DNA of 10,924 bases from Novosphingobium sp. (GTDB taxonomy: Bacteria > Pseudomonadota > Alphaproteobacteria > Sphingomonadales > Sphingomonadaceae), in the NCBI GenBank assembly GCA_020853995.1, contig JADYXV010000148.1:1-10924 (forward strand), in the 5' to 3' direction. The notes beneath the pieces are model-generated. The model saw only the letters and a list, made by a program, of their open reading frames with translations, did no database searches and was not told the origin of the DNA. A program made the translations under genes and the position numbers. Below are positions 6,073 through 10,924 of the stretch, piece after piece. Within the stretch, counting starts at the first letter, position 1. The number at the start of each line of letters is the position of its first letter.

Positions 6073-8732
6073 CCCACAATCTCCAAAGCAATATCAAATA
6101 GTTGGTTCCAAGCCGTCGCGACTGTGTGCCGAGCTGCCAGCACCGCTTCCAACAGCGAATCCCAGCTTTCCAGTCCGCAGGCTGTTGCAACGATGGCCCG
6201 GCTGGCCTCTGGCGGGAACATGCCATCGGGGGCAACCAACCGTGCTACCACTAGCAAACGTGCCATCAAATCGTGCGCAGCGTGAATGCCAGCAGGCAAA
6301 AGTCCTGCATTTTCAAGCGTCAAAATGGCCTCGCCAAGGTCTGGCGTGCGCGCAACATGGTCCCGCAGTTGCAGGAAATGGACCATGAATTCGATATCGA
6401 CCAGACCCCCGCGCGCCAGCTTTACATCAAGCGGCCCCTTCGGACGCTTGTGCCCTGCCATGGTTGTCCGCATGTCGAGCACTTCGGCGCGAAGCTTTGC
6501 CGGATCCCGCGGGAGATCAAGCACTTGCCTAATTGTATGGTGCAGCAGTCCGCGGTCAGTGGGCGTGCCGAACATCGGGCGGGCACGGCACAGGGCCATA
6601 TGTTCCCACGTCCACGCTTCTTCGCGCTGGTAACGCTCAAAGCTATCAAAACTCACGGAAATTGGCCCCTGCGCGCCCGATGGCCGCAACCGCGTATCCA
6701 CTTCGTACAGGGCACCTGCTGCCGTCGGTACAGACAGTGCCGCGATGACCCGCTGTGCCAAGCGATTGTAATATAACGTTGCGCCCAATGGGCGACGGCC
6801 ATCAGACTCCGCTTCATGATCACCGCTGAACAGCAGCACAAGATCAAGGTCGGAGGCATGTGTCAGCGCTGCACCGCCCAAGCGGCCAAGGCCAAGGATG
6901 GCGAGATGACTGCCCGGAACATCGCCGTGATTCTGGCGGAATTCGTCAATCGCAGCCTGACCCAGAACCTGGATCGCCGCCTCTGCAACGCGCGACAACG
7001 CAGCTGCAACTTCAAGCGGGTCGCGCCCGCCCTCGATCAGTTGCACGCCCAACGCAAAGCGCATTTCGCCCACGCGGACGCGCACTGTATCCAGCAGGCG
7101 CTGGTAATCATCGCCCGCTTCGCCGCGTGAAAGTTCAGCCGCGATATCGTCAACGCTGCCGGGCAAATCGAAGGCCGAGCGATCAATCAGTGTGTCGAGC
7201 AAGTCCGAGCGGCGGGCCAGTTCATCGGCCAAAGTCGGCGCATGGGCAAGGATCCGCATCACTAGCGCGAGCAGGCCGGGACGGGCTTCGAGCAGACGGA
7301 ACACATTGATTGCGCTGGGAAGTCCGGCAAGCAATTGTTCCCATCGCAGCAAGGCACGCGGCGGATCGGGGGCATCGGCAAGTGCACGCTGCAATTGCGG
7401 GCGGATACGGGCAAAAGCCTCGCGCGCTTCGGCAGAGCGCAAGCAGCGGTATTGTCCACCCTCCCACGCATCAATCCGCGCGGTAAACTCGTCCGGTACC
7501 TCCGGCATTTCCACCGTTACCGCTCCGGTTGGCGCATAAGTCTCTATTAACGCGTCAAAACGGCGGCCCACCACGTCCGAAATATCGGTCAATTCGCGAA
7601 CCAATGCAGCACCGTCAGTCAGGCCATCAAGCCGCGCCACGCTGTCAATTGCTGCAAGGTCGGTGGGCAATGAATGCGTCTGCTGATCGGATGCCATCTG
7701 CAAACGATGCTCCAGCGTACGCAGGCGGTCATAGCTTTGACCCATGACTTGCGCATCTTCGGCAGAAATGATCCCCGCTGCGGCCAAAGCGTCAAGCGAT
7801 GTGCGGGTGCCACGAAGGCGCAGCGCCGGGTTGCGGCCACCGTGAATAAGCTGATGCGTTTGTGCGAAAAATTCGACCTCACGGATGCCCCCACGCCCGC
7901 GTTTGAGATCATAGCCGGGGCCAATGGCCTGGCCTGCGGAATAGTGATCGCGGATGCGCGTGGTCAGCCTGCCGATCTCGGCAATCGCGCCGAAATCAAG
8001 GCTGCGCCGCCACACGAAGGGGCGGATCGTATCAAGGAAGGATTGGCCCGCCGCAATGTCGCCCGATGCCGCGCGCGCGCGGATATAGGCTGCACGTTCC
8101 CACGCCAAAGCGCTTGATTCGTAATGGGTTATGGCCGCTTCGAAGGGCAGGGCCAGCGGGCTGACTTCGGATGCCGGACGCAAGCGCAAGTCCACGCGGA
8201 AGACATAGCCCTCAGCCGTGACGTTCGACATGATCTCCATCAACGCGCGGGCAATGCGCTGCGCCGCCTCGGCAGGATCGTCCCTGTCACGCCGGGGCAG
8301 CATTTCGGGATCGTACAGCAGGATCGGGTCAATGTCGGACGAATAATTCAGTTCTTGCGCGCCGTGTTTGCCCAGCGCGATGGCAGAAAAGCCCGCAGGC
8401 TGTGCATCCGGCGTACGCCGCTGAATTGCCGCAATGATCGCGCGGTCAAGCGAGCGGTCCGCAAAATCGGACAACTCGGTGATGACGCGGCCCAGTGGAA
8501 AGGCGTGCGCAAGATCGCCAATTGCCAGAACCAGCGACAGTGCCAGCCGTTCGCGGCGCAATGCCACGGCGGTGTCTTCAATGCCCTCGCCTGCAGACTT
8601 TGCCTGGACAAGCGCTTGTTCCACATCGCCTGCGGACAGCATCGCTTCAAGATCGGGCAAGCGGCCCAGCGCCATGGACAGGAACGGGGCATGGTCACGA
8701 GCGCGGGCTAGGGCGTTTGCAAAGTCGGTCAT
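6069..8732 (-). CDS. glnE: Bifunctional glutamine synthetase adenylyltransferase / adenylyl-removing enzyme
   Basis: The 887-residue protein adds or removes AMP on glutamine synthetase in response to PII and glutamine, turning it off or on. Two nucleotidyltransferase domains are visible. The N-terminal, adenylyl-removing one has ALGKHGAQELNYSSDIDPIL (about 119-138) and later GRGGIREVEFF. The C-terminal, adenylylating one has GLGRLGGAALTHASDLDLVL (about 610-630) and later ARGGLVDIEFM. Both Asp-x-Asp metal sites (DID, DLD) are intact. Length is typical of sphingomonad forms and slightly below E. coli (946). The ATG at 8732 is preferred because similarity begins right after it (FANALARARDHAPFL), although no strong Shine-Dalgarno precedes it; the frame stays open to a TTG at 8801. 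It is the first gene of a glnE-bcp-DUF455 operon. Confidence 0.95.
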   Translation of the reverse strand: MTDFANALARARDHAPFLSMALGRLPDLEAMLSAGDVEQALVQAKSAGEGIEDTAVALRRERLALSLVLAIGDLAHAFPLGRVITELSDFADRSLDRAIIAAIQRRTPDAQPAGFSAIALGKHGAQELNYSSDIDPILLYDPEMLPRRDRDDPAEAAQRIARALMEIMSNVTAEGYVFRVDLRLRPASEVSPLALPFEAAITHYESSALAWERAAYIRARAASGDIAAGQSFLDTIRPFVWRRSLDFGAIAEIGRLTTRIRDHYSAGQAIGPGYDLKRGRGGIREVEFFAQTHQLIHGGRNPALRLRGTRTSLDALAAAGIISAEDAQVMGQSYDRLRTLEHRLQMASDQQTHSLPTDLAAIDSVARLDGLTDGAALVRELTDISDVVGRRFDALIETYAPTGAVTVEMPEVPDEFTARIDAWEGGQYRCLRSAEAREAFARIRPQLQRALADAPDPPRALLRWEQLLAGLPSAINVFRLLEARPGLLALVMRILAHAPTLADELARRSDLLDTLIDRSAFDLPGSVDDIAAELSRGEAGDDYQRLLDTVRVRVGEMRFALGVQLIEGGRDPLEVAAALSRVAEAAIQVLGQAAIDEFRQNHGDVPGSHLAILGLGRLGGAALTHASDLDLVLLFSGDHEAESDGRRPLGATLYYNRLAQRVIAALSVPTAAGALYEVDTRLRPSGAQGPISVSFDSFERYQREEAWTWEHMALCRARPMFGTPTDRGLLHHTIRQVLDLPRDPAKLRAEVLDMRTTMAGHKRPKGPLDVKLARGGLVDIEFMVHFLQLRDHVARTPDLGEAILTLENAGLLPAGIHAAHDLMARLLVVARLVAPDGMFPPEASRAIVATACGLESWDSLLEAVLAARHTVATAWNQLFDIALEIVG

Positions 8733-8837
8733 TTCAAACGGGGGAATGCCTGTGATGTGCGGGAGGATCAAGCGTGATGGAATCCGCAATCCTGTTTCCA
8801 ACCCGAATCCACCAGACTGATCGCGATTGGTACTGCT

Positions 8838-8865
8838 GGTGGTTCCACCTGACGGCGTATGCCGT
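8838..8865 (+). promoter_or_regulatory. Tandem small dyads upstream of agmatine deiminase
   Basis: Two short perfect inverted repeats lie in the divergent glnE/aguA gap: GGTGG-TT-CCACC (8838-8849) and ACGGC-GTAT-GCCGT (8852-8865), separated by two bases. They end about 42 bases before the aguA start. They could be operator or leader hairpins. No promoter box is convincing here. Confidence 0.22.
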
Positions 8866-8907
8866 TAAGGCACCTGCCAACACCCAGAACGCCGGATACC
8901 TTTACGT

Positions 8908-9897
8908 ATGACTGCAAACTTTCGCATGCCGCCTGAATGGCACCCGCAGGACTGGCTGTGGGTCGGCTTCCCGCACTTGGCCGAGGAATGGTCGGGTGTG
9001 ATTGGCCGGGCGCAAGAGCAGATTGCCGCTTTTGCCAATGCCGTGGCCGATAGCGGTCAGCAAGTGCGGCTGGTGGTGCGCGATGCGGCCAACGAAATGC
9101 GCGCCAAAACACTGGTTTCAGCGGCAGTCACGCTGGAGCGGCGGACCTATGGCGACGTTTGGCTGCGCGATACAGGGCCGCTGGTGGTGCTGGATGAGGC
9201 GGGCAATCGTCAGGCGCGCTTGTTTAGCTTCAACGGCTGGGGCGAGAAGTATCTCATGCCCGGTGATCAGGAAATCGGTGCAGATCTGGCGGCCTCTGCA
9301 GGGCTGGAGACGGGCGCGAAGGCCGACTGGATTTTGGAAGGCGGCGCGCTGGACGGCGATGGCACGGGCCTTGTGGCGACGACCGGACAGTGCCTGCTGA
9401 ACCCCAACCGCAACCCGCATTTGTCCCGCGCCGATCTGGAAGCGCGGCTGTTGCGTGATCTCGGCTATGACCGCGTTTGGTGGCTGGGTGATGGTTTGAT
9501 CAACGACCATACCGATGGCCATGTCGACAATCTGGCGCGGTTTGTAGCCCCCAACCGGCTGGCCCTGCCGCGCGCCACCGGGCCGGATGATCCGAACGCC
9601 GCGATCTATGCCGATGCCAAGGCGCGCGCACTGGCGGCGGGCGTTGAGGTGGCCGAAGTGCCATCACCGGGGCGGATCGAATGGGGCGATATGATCCAGC
9701 CTGCAAGCTATATGAACTTTGTGATCACCAGCAATCTGGTGGTCGTGCCGATATTCGGATCACCCCATGATGACGATGGCGTGGCGGCGATTGCCGAACT
9801 GTTTCCGGACCGCGCGACGATTGGCGTGATGGGCGATGCGGTTTTGGCAGGCGGTGGCGGCTTCCACTGCGCCAGCCAGCAAATGCCGGCGGTTTAA
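8908..9897 (+). CDS. aguA: Agmatine deiminase (peptidyl-arginine deiminase family)
   Basis: The 329-residue enzyme hydrolyses agmatine to N-carbamoylputrescine and ammonia in the arginine-to-putrescine route. The catalytic set is complete: YGDVWLRDTGP (81-91) with D83/D88, EGGALDGDG (144-152), NDHTDGHVDN (199-208) with the catalytic His, and GGGGFHCASQQMPA (315-328) with nucleophile C321 very near the C-terminus, as expected. The ATG at 8908 has only a weak ribosome binding site; M7 at 8926 is an alternative. Length is slightly below the usual 340-370. The usual partner gene, N-carbamoylputrescine amidase (aguB), is not next to it. It diverges from glnE and converges on the HAD gene with a 10-base gap. 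Other guanidino substrates cannot be excluded. Confidence 0.92.
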   Translation: MTANFRMPPEWHPQDWLWVGFPHLAEEWSGVIGRAQEQIAAFANAVADSGQQVRLVVRDAANEMRAKTLVSAAVTLERRTYGDVWLRDTGPLVVLDEAGNRQARLFSFNGWGEKYLMPGDQEIGADLAASAGLETGAKADWILEGGALDGDGTGLVATTGQCLLNPNRNPHLSRADLEARLLRDLGYDRVWWLGDGLINDHTDGHVDNLARFVAPNRLALPRATGPDDPNAAIYADAKARALAAGVEVAEVPSPGRIEWGDMIQPASYMNFVITSNLVVVPIFGSPHDDDGVAAIAELFPDRATIGVMGDAVLAGGGGFHCASQQMPAV

Positions 9898-9904
9898 GCC
9901 GCCG
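9887..9904. terminator. Possible shared hairpin between convergent aguA and HAD genes
   Basis: CGGCGG (9887-9892) and CCGCCG (9899-9904) pair around TTTAAG, and the near-symmetric TTTAA loop contains the aguA stop. No T run follows on either strand, so termination strength is doubtful. Confidence 0.3.
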
Positions 9905-9907
9905 CGA

Positions 9908-10522
9908 TCAGGTGGTTAGCAGCAAACCCAACTGCACCATCTGGTCTTCCAGAGCCGCAGCATCGCCGGTAAAATGATGTTCTGTCCAGCCCAGTTGCCG
10001 CGCGGTTGCCACGTTTGCGGCGCTGTCATCGATGAACAGCATTGATGCAGGGCTTCGGCCAAAACGCTGTGCGGCCAGTTCAAAGATGGCTTCGCCGGGT
10101 TTCACCAGACGCTCGATGCCTGAAACCACGATGTCCTGCATGTGATCGAGGATGGGGAAAGTCGGGCGAAACAAGTCCCAGGCGTCAACGCCGAAGTTGG
10201 TGATGGCGTATTGGGGCACGCCGCGATCGGTCAGGCGCTTGATCAGTTCATGGGTTCCGGCAACCGGGCCGGGGATGCTTTCAAGCCAATGCGTGGCGTA
10301 AAGCGCGATCAGATCAGCGTATTGGGGAAATTCGGCCTGGCGGGCGGCGACCATCGTAGTGAAGGGGATGCCGGCATCGTGCTGCATGTGCCACTGTTCG
10401 GACACGACATCTGTCACGAATCGGCGGCGGTCCGATTCGTCAGGGATGGCATCGCGATAAATCCGACCAAGATCCCATTCGACCAGCACACGGCCAATGT
10501 CCCAAACAACGGCTTCGATCAT
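9908..10522 (-). CDS. HAD-superfamily hydrolase, YihX-like (subfamily IA)
   Basis: The 204-residue cytoplasmic protein has all HAD motifs in order: VVWDIGRVLVEWD with nucleophile D8, TN in AITNFGV (108-109), K141 in LVKPGEAIF, and the acidic pair D165-D166 in MLFIDDSAANV. The helical cap lies between about residues 15 and 85. The position two after the nucleophile is glycine (D-I-G) rather than the usual acid Asp; this DxG form is known in YihX-type sugar-phosphate phosphatases. Substrate is unknown, probably a small phosphorylated metabolite. The ATG at 10522 is preferred to a GTG at 10537, as similarity starts at MIEAVVWDIG and GGGG lies about 9-10 bases upstream. It lies downstream of rpmJ but is separated from it by a hairpin cluster. 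Confidence 0.88.
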   Translation of the reverse strand: MIEAVVWDIGRVLVEWDLGRIYRDAIPDESDRRRFVTDVVSEQWHMQHDAGIPFTTMVAARQAEFPQYADLIALYATHWLESIPGPVAGTHELIKRLTDRGVPQYAITNFGVDAWDLFRPTFPILDHMQDIVVSGIERLVKPGEAIFELAAQRFGRSPASMLFIDDSAANVATARQLGWTEHHFTGDAAALEDQMVQLGLLLTT

Positions 10523-10547
10523 GTTTGCGCGCCCCACATACGACAGC

Positions 10548-10569
10548 GCCCCCGCTTTTGGGCGGGGGC
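10548..10569 (-). terminator. GC-rich hairpin between rpmJ and the HAD gene
   Basis: A perfect 8-bp all-GC stem, GCCCCCGC/GCGGGGGC (10548-10555 with 10562-10569), has a six-base loop. No T run follows on the minus strand (GCTGTCG), so it is a weak intrinsic terminator, perhaps a partial attenuator of read-through from rpmJ into the HAD gene. Confidence 0.4.
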
Positions 10570-10574
10570 AACGC

Positions 10575-10589
10575 GCTTTCCATGAAAGC
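10575..10589 (-). other. Small perfect hairpin, middle of the rpmJ 3' cluster
   Basis: GCTTTC and GAAAGC (10575-10580 with 10584-10589) pair around a three-base loop. It lies between two larger stems on the rpmJ transcript. Confidence 0.35.
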
Positions 10590-10596
10590 CTGCCGT

Positions 10597-10637
10597 GTTT
10601 CCGGTGCAGCCCCGCCGTCGCGGAACTGCACCGAAAC
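10597..10637 (-). terminator. Long hairpin directly after rpmJ
   Basis: Arms 10597-10609 and 10626-10637 form 12 base pairs with one bulged base, and the loop contains a further small CCGC/GCGG stem. It starts 9 bases after the rpmJ stop. The stem is strong but the following minus-strand sequence is not a T run, so it may be a 3'-end protecting structure or a factor-assisted terminator. Confidence 0.45.
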
Positions 10638-10645
10638 TTGTTCGA

Positions 10646-10771
10646 TTAACCCTGACGCGCTTTGAAGCGCTTCTGGGTCTTGTTGATCACATAAACGCGG
10701 CCACGGCGACGGATCACGCGGTTATCGCGATGACGGTCTTTAAGCGACTTCAGGCTGTTGCGAATCTTCAT
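10646..10771 (-). CDS. rpmJ: 50S ribosomal protein L36, zinc-free type
   Basis: A 41-codon gene encodes a small, very basic protein starting MKIRNSLKSLKDRHRDNR and ending KRFKARQG, the typical bL36 pattern, a component of the large ribosomal subunit near the peptidyl transferase region. It lacks the C-x2-C...C-x4-H zinc ribbon of E. coli RpmJ, so it is the cysteine-free (C-minus, YkgO-like) form. In many alphaproteobacteria this is the only L36, as far as I recall. AAAGGG (10779-10784) lies 7 bases before the ATG, an excellent ribosome binding site, and a probable promoter lies about 50 bases further upstream. Hairpins follow the stop closely. Confidence 0.96.
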   Translation of the reverse strand: MKIRNSLKSLKDRHRDNRVIRRRGRVYVINKTQKRFKARQG

Positions 10772-10778
10772 GTCGAAT

Positions 10779-10784
10779 CCCTTT
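10779..10784 (-). promoter_or_regulatory. Ribosome binding site of rpmJ
   Basis: AAAGGG on the minus strand, 7 bases before the rpmJ ATG at 10771. It is the clearest Shine-Dalgarno sequence in the window and supports the short gene. Confidence 0.8.
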
Positions 10785-10819
10785 GCCCGAAGCTGACCGG
10801 GCTGAAAACTGAAGCGTGG

Positions 10820-10848
10820 CCGTTAAAGAGGGCGTGCACCCAAGTCAA
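10820..10848 (-). promoter_or_regulatory. Probable sigma-70-type promoter of rpmJ
   Basis: On the minus strand TTGACT (10848-10843) is a near-consensus -35 box. A poorer -10 follows, TTTAAC with a 15-base spacer or TAACGG with 17. It lies within the 107-base gap between the previous stop at 10879 and rpmJ, so rpmJ likely has its own promoter. Confidence 0.45.
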
Positions 10849-10878
10849 CCGTTCACGGCATGCAATGGCAAAAGACTC

Positions 10879-10924
10879 TTACCCGTCCTTGCGAATTTCG
10901 CCAAGCTTACGCTCCCACGCCAGA
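10879..10924 (-). CDS. C-terminal end of an unidentified protein (partial)
   Basis: The last 14 complete codons of a minus-strand frame, ending LAWERKLGEIRKDG and TAA, run off the window edge. The charged, helix-like composition and the position ahead of the rpmJ promoter make a real gene end plausible, but the family cannot be recognised from so few residues. Confidence 0.4.
   Translation of the reverse strand, partial: LAWERKLGEIRKDG

Noticed and set aside
7674..8711. Two plus-strand frames opposite the N-terminal half of glnE
   Set aside because: They are antisense to the adenylyl-removing domain and have shadow-like composition.
8733..8801. N-terminal extension of GlnE to the TTG at 8801
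   Set aside because: Family-like sequence starts right after the ATG at 8732; the extra 23 residues show no familiar pattern and the TTG has no clear ribosome binding site. It remains possible.
9118..9522. Minus-strand frame inside agmatine deiminase
   Set aside because: The plus strand carries the full set of agmatine deiminase catalytic motifs over the same bases.
1..10924. CRISPR array, insertion sequence, prophage or defence island
   Set aside because: No spaced direct repeats, transposase, integrase, target-site duplication or defence-type domain was seen; the genes are housekeeping or metabolic.

Overview
The window reads as a chromosomal housekeeping segment of a GC-rich alphaproteobacterium, most likely of the order Sphingomonadales (Novosphingobium, Sphingobium or Sphingopyxis type). 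This is an inference from the protein style, the cysteine-free L36, the 887-residue GlnE form and the GC-rich stem repeat at 3692-3724. Genes are densely packed. I see no transposase, integrase, tRNA, rRNA, CRISPR array or phage gene, and no intergenic gap exceeds about 250 bases.

Layout. At the left edge a plus-strand gene ends, probably etfA, followed by a near-perfect intrinsic terminator (75-107). About 125 bases later lies a second strong plus-strand terminator (232-262) with no gene to serve; this marks a possible small RNA. Next come two minus-strand genes read leftward: an AMP-forming acyl-CoA ligase (2910-1324) and a Tat-exported sugar-phosphate isomerase-like TIM barrel (1277-297). 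A divergent plus-strand gene (3007-3690) encodes a spermidine synthase-like, SAM-binding protein and ends at a GC-rich repeat.

A minus-strand terminator (3752-3784) closes an exported M23 (LytM) peptidase gene (4538-3825). Upstream of that, a minus-strand operon runs glnE (8732-6069), a Bcp/PrxQ peroxiredoxin (6072-5599, ATGA overlap with glnE) and a DUF455 ferritin-like di-iron protein (about 5570-4731). Agmatine deiminase (8908-9897, plus) diverges from glnE and converges on a YihX-type HAD hydrolase (10522-9908, minus). Upstream of the HAD gene, three successive hairpins separate it from a 41-codon rpmJ (L36, zinc-free type, 10771-10646). The right edge holds the last codons of one more minus-strand gene.

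Function. glnE controls glutamine synthetase activity by reversible adenylylation. The two genes after it, a thiol peroxidase and a ferritin-like protein, suggest redox or iron protection co-transcribed with it. Agmatine deiminase belongs to arginine-derived polyamine metabolism. The acyl-CoA ligase and a neighbouring ETF subunit fit acyl-CoA catabolism. No clear new multi-gene system is visible. The most unusual items are the orphan terminator and possible small RNA, the hairpin cluster after rpmJ, the single-cysteine peroxiredoxin and the SpeE-like protein lacking the usual catalytic motif.
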